A stretch of DNA of 64,000 bases, taken from contig CM055104.1 in NCBI GenBank assembly GCA_029204225.1, forward strand, positions 23,130,786 to 23,194,785, in the 5' to 3' direction. Each line of letters opens with the position of its first letter. Positions within the stretch are counted from its first letter, which is position 1. This stretch comes from Diphasiastrum complanatum. Its lineage: Eukaryota > Streptophyta > Lycopodiopsida > Lycopodiales > Lycopodiaceae. Below, piece after piece: positions 9,909-20,384 of the stretch. The notes under the pieces are model-generated. The model saw nothing but the letters and a program-made list of their open reading frames with translations, searched no databases and had not been told where the DNA came from. The translations under genes and the position numbers were made by a program.

Positions 9909-10601
9909 TGTAGGAAAAATAGTAATTATTTTTTCACAGAGAACACGATACAAATTTGAATAAATCAAATTAATATCAGTGTCTTCAATCGCGATTTTGT
10001 CTGATCCATGTACTAATAGAACAGTATTTGTTCCGATTGAATATGCACGCAGAAATTGCATGTGGATGTGTTAGACTGTATGCAGAAGTATTGGACAACT
10101 TAAGACAATTTAGACAATAAGAAACTATTGATCAAAAATGAATTTTTATAACTCTGAATCTGATTCATCAATATACATCTCTTGCTGTCTTATCTCGCTG
10201 TTGTGTCTCTGATTGAGCTTCTGTGAATCTCTTCAACTTGTGTGTCTAAGAGTTAGTTACATGGAGTAGTGCACATGTATTTATATTTCTACAGAATAGG
10301 CCTTGGCCTTTTTAATTCTATAACAGTAAAAATCTAACTATATACGACGGTTGATATTCAAATAGACACTCGGTTTCCAGGGTCGATTAAATTCTGTTCG
10401 AGAATATTTCATGACAGACTGTCTCTTCATCTCAGCTTCGTGTTTCGCGAATTGTTCATGACAGATGACAATTTTTGAGATTGAAGTAGGAAGCTAGAAT
10501 ATTTTCCAAACTGTTCGAGATAGTTTCACAATATCTGAGGCTTTAACAAGAACCAAAAAAAGTTTGCGACAAGATTCTGTTCGCGAATATTTCGAGTTTC
10601 A
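9909..10601 (-). repeat. 5' LTR of copia C3
   Basis: The inner end is fixed by the primer site at 9896-9907. The outer end is placed at 10601 (TGAAACTCG on the minus strand), where gypsy coding sequence begins on the other side; an alternative end is near 10549. A minus-strand TATA-like ATATAAATAC is at about 10277-10286. The U3 part holds several TTCNNGAA motifs (see findings). Confidence 0.6.
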
Positions 10602-11175
10602 CCTATGGGTGCAAGCCGCAGCTGATTTCTTTGCGAATATGAAAGAAATGTTACAGCTGGCTAAAGATAGCATAAGTAGTGCCTAAGACAGGGCAAGGCA
10701 CTATGCTGATCTATTTCGCAAGCACAAGGTATTCATGGTCAACAACTGGGTGTTTTTTAGGGTCCCTAATCACTCTAGGGACTGGAAAACTGGTAAGTGT
10801 GCAAAGTTGGCACCTAGGTATTGTGGTCCTTTTAAGGTTATCCAAGTGATAAACAAGGTCGCATACAAATTAGACCTTCTAGTTAACGTTGAAATTCATC
10901 ATGTTTTCCACGTTAATAAGTTGAAACCCTCGTTGGGGGTTGGGGAGACCCTGGTCCCTATGGAAGATCTAGTGGAACTTCTTTGTGATGAGTCCGTGAG
11001 TGGACCACCTGAACTCGAGGCGATTGTTAATAGCCGGCAGAGAACTCTACTGAGTAGAGTGCTTCGAAAATTTTTAGTCAGGTGGAGGGGCAAATCAGAA
11101 GAGGAGGATACCTGGGTAAAGGAGACTGATCTCCGGAAGAATTTTCCAAATTTTTTCCTACAAGGAAAAATGTAA
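10602..11175 (+). pseudogene. Ty3/gypsy chromovirus integrase C-terminus with chromodomain
   Basis: The frame opens near 10615 (AADFFANMKEMLQLAKDSIS), hits TAA at about 10684 where Gln is usual (A-stop-DRARHYADLFRKHKVF), and is then open to 11175. It carries the gypsy integrase tail (WVFFRVP, KLAPRYCGPFKVIQVINKVAYKL, IHHVFHVNKLKP) followed by a chromodomain-like module (VLRKFLVRWRGKSEEEDTWVKE, then LRKNFPNF). A chromodomain marks the chromovirus branch of gypsy and directs insertion to heterochromatin in known members. Only the last about 190 codons of pol remain. Confidence 0.88.
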
Positions 11176-11180
11176 GTTTA

Positions 11181-12307
11181 GGGGGAAGGAATGTTACATA
11201 CCTATGTAACTAGCAGTACTTCAGACCCCTAATAGTCCATTTAGTATTGGGGGCTAAATGGCAAGGTACCCTTAGGATTAAGGGTATGTGCCCTTGGATA
11301 GGATAGACAAGTGACTATACCTTAGTTGGAGGTATGGAGTCACATGACCCTTGGATAAGAGATACCCTTACTATTAAGAGTAGGAGCCTTAGATGAAGGT
11401 ACTAGTGTCCTTGGTTAAGGGCAGGTAGGTGTCTATGCCTTGGATGGAGGTATGGAACCTAGAGAGGTGTTAGAAAGTCATTGGATGACTATTTTTCTAA
11501 AACCTTGGGCCTCAACCTTGAACCATATCACTTTATTGGTCTAGGACCAAAGTATACATGCACAACTTGGGCAATGGGACCTAGTAGGAGGGCGCCTTTC
11601 TAAAGTGTCCATTGAGTTCCCAACTCCCACAAGAAAGGCATTCAAAAAATCATAGGTTATGGAAGGAGTCTCTTGACCTTCCATAAGCCTATGGAGGCTC
11701 TTGGGAATTCTTTAACTCCCCTAGGCTTCTCTTTGTCTCATTGGATGAGCGTGGAACTCCATAGTGCATTGGAGGGGTCCATGGGCCATCTATATGAGGG
11801 TAGTAGGGTGCCCATTGGGAGGGGAAGATCTCTCTTGTTTGCTTTGCTTATGCTCTAGTGTTGCTACTAGTGTGTAGAGTGCTTTCTTGTGGTAGTATGC
11901 TTGAGGTTTGGATCTTGCTTATGGTATGGGACATAAGTAGAGTTTGGATCTTGAGAATGCTATGGAGTGTTGTGGTATGCTTGTGATTGGCTTATGGTTA
12001 GCAAGGGGGTGCTAGATAGGTCTTGCTTGGATCTATGGTTGGGTGGTGAATACTTGAGGCTAGGTTGTTATCTATCTTTGTGTTTAAAGAGCAGGGACAC
12101 AGGTGGAGGAGAGATCCTTGGAGGCTTGCAGATCCTTACTTGCAGGTGGAGGCATCCTAGCTTGGAGTTGGGGAGCATCTTGAAGCTTGTAGGTTGCTTG
12201 GAGGACATTTGGAGGCTCTACCTTGGATTTGGAGGTCTTCCTCACCTCTACTTGTAGAACCTAACCTACATTAGGAGTGGGTTGCCATGTGGCATTTTGG
12301 CCTTACA
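11181..12307 (+). repeat. purine tract and putative 3' LTR of the gypsy chromovirus
   Basis: After the pol stop comes GGGGGAAGGAA (11181-11191), a good polypurine tract, then TGTTACATACC at 11192, a typical gypsy LTR start. The end is uncertain; CCTTACA at 12301-12307 would give TG..CA ends. Within it, phrases around GGAGGTATGGA recur at about 11329 and 11445. No second copy is in the window to confirm the boundaries. Confidence 0.5.
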
Positions 12308-12380
12308 TGTGTGGAACCCAATTATACACAATATTTACAATGTTCTACATGGCTAGATTTGCCAAATTAGGCTATTTTTC

Positions 12381-12527
<147 letters not shown>

Positions 12528-12771
12528 GTGTGTTTCAAATGTGTAAAATATGAACAATCTTGTTTATCTTCTATATAAGAGAACATATTGTATGAATGAG
12601 CTTATAATTAATCTCCTCATACATACAAACTCCTTGTTGTGCTCTCCATCCATTTTAACAGAGAATCAAAACTAGGATAAAATTAAAATTCAAATATAAC
12701 CTCCCATAATCATTTTATGTCATTAAAAGGTTGGAATTTCATGGCCTTATCACCTAATTCAATTGCAAGTG

Positions 12772-12899
<128 letters not shown>

Positions 12900-12945
12900 G
12901 CTTGGGCCATTTGGCATTCGCCCATGATATAGTTGCTACATACCT

Positions 12946-13613
12946 TATGATTTAGTTCTTGGAAGTTGAGACATGTTTTGAAATTACGTTAGCCTTTAGG
13001 AATACATAGAATTATATCCCGATGTGACCTCCACTTCAATCACCTCCACACTACAATGTGGGCATTGAAATTTGGGAGTAACTTTATTAACATGCTAGTC
13101 CCAATTCCTGTTTCTTGTAAAATTTCCACATGACACTCTCATAATTACAGTCTTCACTTTTTTCAATGTAGATAGATGTAGACTTGTTAGTATTTGCAAG
13201 ACATAATTTTTCCATAAGCCAAACCATTTTCCAATGAATAGTGTGTGCAAACAAAATAAAATGTTTCTAAAAGTTTAGATTACCATGATGTAGTGAAATG
13301 GAAAGTACACTAAGTGATAAATTTCTCATCTGGGTTACACTCATCACAAGTTAGTAACATCACCTTCTTGTAATACACTTACATGAAACATTGAGTGAAA
13401 TATTACCTAACTTAGGACATTGAAGTTAAAGAAAATAATAATAATTACAGCCTGAAATTATCCACAAACTTTGGTAGATAATACATAAAGCTTCTAGGTA
13501 CAAATAACCTTAGAATCCATAATTCTAAAATATAATAATTCATTCAACTAGAATCTCTAGGAGAATCATCATGATGTAAAATGATTAAAACTCAACTCTG
13601 AGTATCCTTGATA
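12946..13613. other. AT-rich flank of the complete copia insertion
   Basis: I see no coding or repeat feature. It ends in the T-run that supplies the 5-bp target duplication. Confidence 0.6.
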
Positions 13614-13618
13614 TTTTT
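13614..13618 (+). repeat. target-site duplication, left copy (TTTTT)
   Basis: These five T residues precede the LTR start at 13619 and match 19480-19484 after the other LTR. Five bases is the usual copia duplication; because it is a homopolymer, exact matching is weaker evidence than usual. Confidence 0.75.
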
Positions 13619-14271
13619 TGTGAAAAACTCAGATCCAAAAGATGCTAAAGTTTCATAAAGATCTTGGCCATGGAAGTTATGCACATCTAGATTGAAAAAA
13701 TGATAGAAATTGTGATGTTAAGCATACTAAACATCAACTAAACATCAAAATCTGATCATAAGCTTCCACAAACAGAAACTTGCTGTCCCTGTCCGTACTT
13801 CAGAGCCTACAACCTGCATTTCACACGTGTGAAGCCATAGCAACAAAGAAATCACAATTCTAGTGGCTAGAATGCAAGATATGAACAAAAAAGTGAGAGA
13901 GAAGAAGATGGACCTTCAAAGAGCATAACATTCATTCAATAGAATGAAAATGAGATGTGTACATACTCGTGGAGATGGCTATTTATAGCAGCCATAGTGC
14001 CTCTTGGCCACTTGTCTTATGATAGGCTAAAATTGGGGTCCAATAGGATTCACCCATATACCTAGAAATTTGGTCAAATAGGAATGCACCAAATTATGAG
14101 CCAATAGAAGAGCTCCACACTCGACCTCCTCTAATTAATGTGACCTCAAAAGTAGTGTACACATACTTTGGGCCTCTACATACATGTATGAACCTATCTC
14201 TAACTTTTATTTGGCCATAGGCCTACAAAATCTCAAGTTAGGAAAATACTACTAGTTGACAATTTTTCACA
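13619..14271 (-). repeat. 3' LTR of the complete copia element
   Basis: 653 bases. In element orientation it begins TGTGAAAAATT and ends GTTTTTCACA. It carries the TATA box at 13979-13987 and the palindrome CACACGTGTG at 13822-13831. It reads as identical to the 5' LTR. Confidence 0.96.
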
Positions 14272-17200
14272 CTCCCTCTTCAACTAGTTTTAGCATAGAT
14301 TTAGAAAGTACACCAAGACTTGTTCTATGCTTGAAAAATAAGTCCTTTCCCAATGCTTTGGTAAAGATATCAGCCACACATTCCTTTGATGGGACATGTT
14401 CAAGCTTGATCTCTTTTGCCAACACTTGTTCTCTCACAAAATGGTAAGCCACCTCGATATGTTTGCTCCTTGCATGGAAAACCGGATTGCTTGCTAGACT
14501 TTGGGCTGAAAGGTTGTCACAAAAGATGATTGGACTCTCTGAAAAATCCAGCAAATGAAGCTCCATAATCATCCTCTTGATCCACACCATCTCCTTTGTG
14601 CATGATGTCAAAGCTTTGTACTCGGCCTCACTAGAAGAAAGTGATATAGTTGCTTGTTTCTTCGACATCCATGAGATAGCTCCATCACCTATGAAAATAG
14701 CATGTGCATTTATGGATTTTCTATCCATAAGGTCTCCTGCAAAATCTGAATCTGAAAAACCAAATAAGTTAGGTGATGAGCCTCTATAAACAATGCCAAA
14801 ATCTTTTGTTCCCGAGATGTATCTCAAGATCCTCTTTCCTAGTTTCCAATGTTCTATGCTAGGATCTTGCATGAATTGGCTTAATCTACCAACACAATAA
14901 GATAAATCAGGTCTTGTGATGGTTAGATATATAAGAGAACCTATTAGCTTCTTATAGAGAGTAATGTCCTCGAAGGATCTTTCATTACCTCTTATAGTTA
15001 GCTTTACATGTGATTCCATAGGTGTATCAATAGGATTTGCATCTACCATATGAAATCTATTGAGAATAGAAATAGCATACTTCTCTTGTGAAATAAAAGT
15101 GATTTGAGAAGTTCTAATTACTTCTATTCCTAAGATATAGCTCAAAAGACCAAGATCATGCACTTCAAATTCCTTTTTTAGTGCTTTCTTGATATCTTCT
15201 ATATCTTCCTTGTTCCCTCCACTTAAAATAATGTCATCCACATAAATTAGAAGGATTGTAACATCATTAGCACTAATTCTAAAGTAAAGTGAATGATCAT
15301 ACTCACTCATAGTGAAGTTTTGAGAAAGTAGAAAAGAGTTAAGCCTAGCATACCAACTCCTTGGTGCTTGCTTAAGACCATACAAACTTTTTTGTAGAAA
15401 ACACACATGATTAGGCTTGCTATGAGAAACATAGCTCTCGGGTTGCTCCATGTAGACTTCCTCTTCAAGATCACCATTCAAGAAAGCATTAGAAATGTCT
15501 AAGTGCCAAAGATCCCATCCATAAAGAGTTGCAAGGGAAATGATTACTCTTATGCTCACCATCTTTGCCACGGGTGCAAAGGTTTCCTCATAGTCAATGC
15601 CATGCTCTTGAGCATAACCTTTAGCCACCAACCTTGCCTTCAACTTGTTGATAGATCCATCTTGATTTGTCTTTACCTTGAAGATCCATTTGCATCCAAT
15701 TGCACTTTTGCCCTTTGGAAGCTCCACCAATCTCCATGTGTTGTTCTTCATAAGTGCTTTAAACTCAAGATCCATTGCTTGGATCCATTCCTCTTCTTGC
15801 CTTGCTTCATCTACACATGAAGGTACATCAAAAGAAGTTAGGAAAGCATAGTTGGATCCATCCACCACTTGCTTACCTTTGCCATCATAAGTGAGCCTTG
15901 AGGGTTTCACTTTATGCCTTGGAGTTCTCCTTGGAATTTGACTTGAAGAGGCTTCTTCAACATCCACATCCAATGTGTCATCAACTCCATTGTCATCAAG
16001 CACATTAGTTGCAACAACACCATCATCACTTGAAACAACTTTTGGAATGTTACCTTCATCAAAAATGACATCCCTACTTGTGAACACTTTCTTGATTGAA
16101 GGAACATAAATCCTATATGCTTTGCTTACTTCACTATAACCAACAAAAATGCCCTTTCTTGAAGATGGATCCTCCTTAGTTCTATCATCAAGAGTAATGT
16201 TGAAGTAGCAAATGCATCCAAAAGTTCTTAGAAACTTGACATTAGGCTTCGTACCAAACAAAGCTTCAAAAGGGGTTTTTCCTTCCAATACAACACTTGG
16301 CCATCTATTGCATAGGAAATTTGCACACAACAAAGCATCACTCCAAAAAGGTTTAGGAAGATTAGCATTCAATCTCATTGCCTTTGCACTCTCACACAAG
16401 GTTCTATTCTTCCTCTCGGCCACTCCATTTTGTTGTGGTGTTCTTGGACATGTGTACTCCCTCTTGATCCCATGCTCATCGCAAAAGGCTTTGAATTTGT
16501 TAGAAATGTATTCACCACCATTGTCGCTCCTCAAGCATTTGATTTTGGTTGTAAATTGAGTCTCAATAGCAACTTTGAACTTGACAAACACATCAAACAC
16601 CTCATCCTTGCTCTTTAGTAGATAAACCCAACAAAATCTACTAAAATCATCAATGAAAGTTACATACATCTTAGCACCTCCATTGCTAATTGTAGTAACA
16701 CCATGAATATCCGAATGCAAGAGAGAAAAAGGCATCTTAGATCTAGATATAGATCTAGTATATGGCAATCTATGTGATTTAGACAAAGCACATTCTTCAC
16801 AAACATGATTCAAGCAAGTAAGAGACTTGGGAAGTCCCCTTACTACCTCCTTTTTGGCTATTACCTCCAAGGCCTTGTAGTTGAGATGTCCCATCCTTTT
16901 ATGCCATACCTCTTGAATTGACATTTGTTCATTTGCCATGCATCCAACTTGGTTAGCAACAACACATGCATCAAGCTTGAACAATTTCCCTTGCCTTTTC
17001 CCTTTTGCAATGATACTACACCCCTTTTTGATCAAGCAAGCATCACCATCAAACTCAACTTTGAATCCTTTGTCAAGCATTTGGCTTACACTAAGTAAGT
17101 TCTTGGTAATGGATGGAATGAGCAAAACATCTTTCAATTCTATATTCCTATTTGTAGAAAGTGAAATAGGAATTGTGCCAATCCCCTTGATTGCACACTC

Positions 17201-18217
17201 ACCATCATTTGCGGTATAGATTACCTTCCTATCACCATCAAATGCCATTAAAGATGAAAAATACTCTTTATGATATGTCATATGAGAAGTGGCTCCACTA
17301 TCAATCCACCAAGGATCAATGTCTCCATGATTAGCCAACAAGCAAGATGACATAACAAAAGCATCATTTGAAAGAAGCTCATCCCCACCCTCATCAATAG
17401 TTAGATTGGTTTGCTTTTCCCCTTGATCCCTCTTTTTCTTAAAACAATCACTAGCAAAATGCCCTTTGACTCCACAATAGAAACATTTTAGCTTAGATCT
17501 ATCCTTCTTTTTGCCAAAAGTAGAGTGCTCACCTTGGTCTTGCCCTTTAGACCAATTGCTTTTACCTTTGCCCTTGAACTTGCCTTTAGAGAACATTGCC
17601 TCCTCTTCTCCTCCTTGAGATGTAGAAGATGCTCCCACTCTTGCTTGCAACCTGAATTCTTCAGCCAACAAGACCTCTTGCAAGTCTCCAACACTTGGTA
17701 AACATTTTTGGATAGCATAACTTTGAACAAGATTAGCATGATCATCCAACAAGCCATTGAGAATCACTTGAACAAGCTCTTCATTATTTATGCCATCATT
17801 AATGCATGCTAACTCATCATTCAATGCTTTAACTCTCAAAACAAAAGCATGTCCATTCTCACTCTTCTTTTGCATACAAGAAAAGATTTGCCTTCTTAAA
17901 GTCAACACTCTAGAAGTAGACTTGGATTCATAAACCTTCTTCAAGGCTTCCCAAGCTTCACTAGATGATGTGCACTTACCAACCTCTTTGATAAGCTCAT
18001 TTGTCACATTCATCTTGATCATGTGAAGGGCTTTCTTTGCCCTCTTGTCATACCTCAATTGTTCTTGAGGTGCCAAAGGTCTCTCCTCCACACCTACAAC
18101 AATATCCATCAACTCATTCATCTCAAGCAAAGACTCCATCCTTACTTTCCAAGTAGAATAGTTGAGGGAGGTAAGCCTATCATTGCTTTCCAACATGTAG
18201 CCTCCATTTGTAGCCAT
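14267..18217 (-). CDS. copia gag-pol polyprotein, 1316 aa, intact
   Basis: A single reading frame encodes the whole copia polyprotein. Gag (about 1-260) ends in a perfect zinc knuckle with C245, C248, H253 and C258. Protease has DSGAT with D306. Integrase has its zinc site at H439/H444/C473/C476 and catalytic D503, D565 and E601 (D-35 residues-E spacing as expected). RT shows D907 in LDISNAF and YVDD at 992-995. RNase H shows D1156, the SSSEAEY stretch and D1234. The start is taken at MATNGGYMLESN because this is the usual copia Gag N-terminus; the leader of about 600 bases from the primer site precedes it. Gag and Pol are in one frame, so how excess Gag is made is not evident. The stop codon TGA lies inside the first five bases of the 3' LTR. 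Confidence 0.96.
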   Translation of the reverse strand: MATNGGYMLESNDRLTSLNYSTWKVRMESLLEMNELMDIVVGVEERPLAPQEQLRYDKRAKKALHMIKMNVTNELIKEVGKCTSSSEAWEALKKVYESKSTSRVLTLRRQIFSCMQKKSENGHAFVLRVKALNDELACINDGINNEELVQVILNGLLDDHANLVQSYAIQKCLPSVGDLQEVLLAEEFRLQARVGASSTSQGGEEEAMFSKGKFKGKGKSNWSKGQDQGEHSTFGKKKDRSKLKCFYCGVKGHFASDCFKKKRDQGEKQTNLTIDEGGDELLSNDAFVMSSCLLANHGDIDPWWIDSGATSHMTYHKEYFSSLMAFDGDRKVIYTANDGECAIKGIGTIPISLSTNRNIELKDVLLIPSITKNLLSVSQMLDKGFKVEFDGDACLIKKGCSIIAKGKRQGKLFKLDACVVANQVGCMANEQMSIQEVWHKRMGHLNYKALEVIAKKEVVRGLPKSLTCLNHVCEECALSKSHRLPYTRSISRSKMPFSLLHSDIHGVTTISNGGAKMYVTFIDDFSRFCWVYLLKSKDEVFDVFVKFKVAIETQFTTKIKCLRSDNGGEYISNKFKAFCDEHGIKREYTCPRTPQQNGVAERKNRTLCESAKAMRLNANLPKPFWSDALLCANFLCNRWPSVVLEGKTPFEALFGTKPNVKFLRTFGCICYFNITLDDRTKEDPSSRKGIFVGYSEVSKAYRIYVPSIKKVFTSRDVIFDEGNIPKVVSSDDGVVATNVLDDNGVDDTLDVDVEEASSSQIPRRTPRHKVKPSRLTYDGKGKQVVDGSNYAFLTSFDVPSCVDEARQEEEWIQAMDLEFKALMKNNTWRLVELPKGKSAIGCKWIFKVKTNQDGSINKLKARLVAKGYAQEHGIDYEETFAPVAKMVSIRVIISLATLYGWDLWHLDISNAFLNGDLEEEVYMEQPESYVSHSKPNHVCFLQKSLYGLKQAPRSWYARLNSFLLSQNFTMSEYDHSLYFRISANDVTILLIYVDDIILSGGNKEDIEDIKKALKKEFEVHDLGLLSYILGIEVIRTSQITFISQEKYAISILNRFHMVDANPIDTPMESHVKLTIRGNERSFEDITLYKKLIGSLIYLTITRPDLSYCVGRLSQFMQDPSIEHWKLGKRILRYISGTKDFGIVYRGSSPNLFGFSDSDFAGDLMDRKSINAHAIFIGDGAISWMSKKQATISLSSSEAEYKALTSCTKEMVWIKRMIMELHLLDFSESPIIFCDNLSAQSLASNPVFHARSKHIEVAYHFVREQVLAKEIKLEHVPSKECVADIFTKALGKDLFFKHRTSLGVLSKSMLKLVEEGV
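14272..14281 (-). promoter_or_regulatory. polypurine tract
   Basis: On the minus strand GAAGAGGGAG immediately precedes the 3' LTR. It is the plus-strand DNA primer site of the element and also encodes the end of pol (EEG). Confidence 0.88.
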
Positions 18218-18814
18218 GTTGCAATGATTGATCTCTGATCTTTGACCTGTTCCAATGCACTAAGCACTCTCTTGAATCAACAAATGAAACACAAGAAGAA
18301 ATCACAAAGATTTGGAACCTAAAACCTTACTTTTTCTCTCTTTTCCTCACTTTTTCCTTAATTTTAGCCACTAGTTTTATGATTTCTTGATCAAACCAAG
18401 ACCAAACCTCAATATACTTGCTTTTCCCTCACTCCTAAGATTGAAATACACTCTTGAATCATTCAGCAAACTGAAAATCAGAGGGTTACATCAATTTTGA
18501 AGTTTTTGACATGAAGAAGCAAGAAATTGAATCAAAAAACTATATGCTAGAATGGAAAACTAATAGGATCTTGTTGGATCTTGCATCTCCCTCTTTCCAA
18601 AACAATTTTTGTCTCCTTATTCTGATAAGTACAGAGGGAATTCGCCCTACTTCAATTGAAATGCATACAAATGATGTTTTGATCACAAAGATCCAATTTC
18701 TACACATAAATCAACAAGATTTTTAGCTAGAAACTTGATTGGAATGCTACAAAAGCAAACTCGCCCACAAATCTCTTCTAAATCTGGCAAAACCTGCACA
18801 TTTGGCCGCCTAAT
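18218..18814 (-). other. 5' untranslated leader of the complete copia element
   Basis: About 600 bases lie between the primer site and the gag start. There is no long open frame in the element sense. Leaders with recognisably similar wording (AGAAATTGGATCTTTGTGAT) occur in the related element around 31590-31709, so it is a conserved part, presumably carrying packaging and translation signals. Confidence 0.65.
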
Positions 18815-18826
18815 GCTCTGATACCA
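18815..18826 (-). promoter_or_regulatory. primer-binding site, initiator-Met tRNA type
   Basis: TGGTATCAGAGC on the minus strand directly abuts the CACA end of the 5' LTR. It is a perfect plant copia primer site. Confidence 0.95.
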
Positions 18827-19479
18827 TGTGAAAAACTCAGATCCAAAAGATGCTAAAGTTTCATAAAGATCTTGGCCATGGAAGTTATGCACATCTAGAT
18901 TGAAAAAATGATAGAAATTGTGATGTTAAGCATACTAAACATCAACTAAACATCAAAATCTGATCATAAGCTTCCACAAACAGAAACTTGCTGTCCCTGT
19001 CCGTACTTCAGAGCCTACAACCTGCATTTCACACGTGTGAAGCCATAGCAACAAAGAAATCACAATTCTAGTGGCTAGAATGCAAGATATGAACAAAAAA
19101 GTGAGAGAGAAGAAGATGGACCTTCAAAGAGCATAACATTCATTCAATAGAATGAAAATGAGATGTGTACATACTCGTGGAGATGGCTATTTATAGCAGC
19201 CATAGTGCCTCTTGGCCACTTGTCTTATGATAGGCTAAAATTGGGGTCCAATAGGATTCACCCATATACCTAGAAATTTGGTCAAATAGGAATGCACCAA
19301 ATTATGAGCCAATAGAAGAGCTCCACACTCGACCTCCTCTAATTAATGTGACCTCAAAAGTAGTGTACACATACTTTGGGCCTCTACATACATGTATGAA
19401 CCTATCTCTAACTTTTATTTGGCCATAGGCCTACAAAATCTCAAGTTAGGAAAATACTACTAGTTGACAATTTTTCACA
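18827..19479 (-). repeat. 5' LTR of the complete copia element
   Basis: 653 bases with promoter function expected. TATAAATAG is at 19187-19195 (minus strand), about 290 bases from the upstream end of the LTR, with a pyrimidine-rich CTTCTTCTCTCTCAC stretch downstream of it and CACACGTGTG at 19030-19039. Two CCAAT-type boxes (ATTGG in the element sense) lie upstream of the TATA. Confidence 0.96.
19187..19195 (-). promoter_or_regulatory. TATA box of the complete copia element
   Basis: TATAAATAG on the minus strand. Transcription should begin about 30 bases downstream, toward lower coordinates. Confidence 0.8.
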
Positions 19480-19484
19480 TTTTT
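19480..19484 (+). repeat. target-site duplication, right copy (TTTTT)
   Basis: Matches 13614-13618 on the other side of the element. Confidence 0.75.
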
Positions 19485-20384
19485 CTTAAGTTAAAGCCCC
19501 TGTTTCTAGCATCAAATGCAAGAAAATAGCAATAATTCATCTTAATAGATATGTATGTCCCATATGATAAGTGGAGATCTAATAAAAAAAATTGTACTCA
19601 AGCATCTATAGACCATAATCTGTAGTAGAATAGCATCTAGTAGATTAATTAAATTCTCCAAAAATAAAATAACTCATCTTGTGAGAATGTATATGAGATT
19701 CAAAATACTGATCTAAATTCTTACTCAATTAATAGATAAAGAATTAATTGTCACACTTAAAAATTATCTCAATTTCTTATAATCCTGTGACAACAATTAA
19801 GTGTCTATTTATGACCCGTCAATCATAAATATTTGGATTCATATAATTCATCAATCATAACTCTCTGGAATCCAAACCAATCCCTAATCATTTAAGGATA
19901 TTGGAGTATATGTCCAACATAACTCAGGAACCAATAAAAATCATTCTAAAATCTTTCCCAACAGGAAAATACTGAATTTTAGGAACATTCTTCAAACCGG
20001 ATTCTCTGACAAAATTGCTAGATATTTAAGTTCTATATGCCACTGGTAATTAGATATAGAAAGCATACCAAAATCATAATGACAATCATCTTCAACCACA
20101 AAAACTTTAGATTACCATCTAGAATTAAATCTAGATATCCAAAGTCCTGTTGAATACCCATTCAGTTATTATTCTTGGATTCATTATGATTCGTTATCCA
20201 ATTGAGTGCTCTGGGATACAATCACTAATGAGCTGAGTCTATTCCAATGCACATAATTTTAACCGATAAATCTTGATAATTCACAAATCATGCATCTTAC
20301 AAGCAATATATGTCAAAACAATCAGTCTCTGGTGAATCCTCTTCACACTCATTGTTTTGCCAATTAGCTTCATCCCAGAGTAAT
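19485..20384. other. AT-rich spacer
   Basis: No coding or repeat feature recognised. It is the right-hand continuation of the site into which the complete copia inserted. Confidence 0.55.

Larger units (their letters stand above)
8412..10601 (-). mobile_element. copia C3 5' part: LTR, primer site, gag, protease
   Basis: Reading on the minus strand, there is an LTR (10601-9909), a primer-binding site one base away (9907-9896), gag (9792-8909) and the start of protease (about 8760-8412). The left part is homologous to 63505-64000, so both belong to one family. The element is cut off at about 8412 inside protease, and the LTR abuts gypsy sequence at 10602. It is defective because integrase and RT are missing. 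Confidence 0.8.
13619..19479 (-). mobile_element. complete Ty1/copia retrotransposon (C2), apparently intact
   Basis: Two LTRs of exactly 653 bases (13619-14271 and 18827-19479) bracket a primer site, one uninterrupted gag-pol and a polypurine tract. Reading the LTRs side by side I find no difference. The target duplication is TTTTT at 13614-13618 and 19480-19484. Everything needed for autonomy is visible: promoter TATA in the 5' LTR, primer site, Gag zinc knuckle, protease, integrase, RT, RNase H and polypurine tract. It is therefore a very recent insertion and a candidate for current activity. Related decayed copies at 5041-6937, 29760-31172, 42749-44741 and 57083-57779 show the family is multicopy. 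Confidence 0.96.

Noticed and set aside
15503-16618. Plus-strand open frames of 60-115 codons opposite the intact gag-pol.
   Set aside because: They are antisense shadows of a well-supported polyprotein and show no motif.
18815-18826. A tRNA gene or tRNA fragment at the TGGTATCAGAGC strings.
   Set aside because: Only the 12-base primer complement is present next to LTR ends; no cloverleaf follows.
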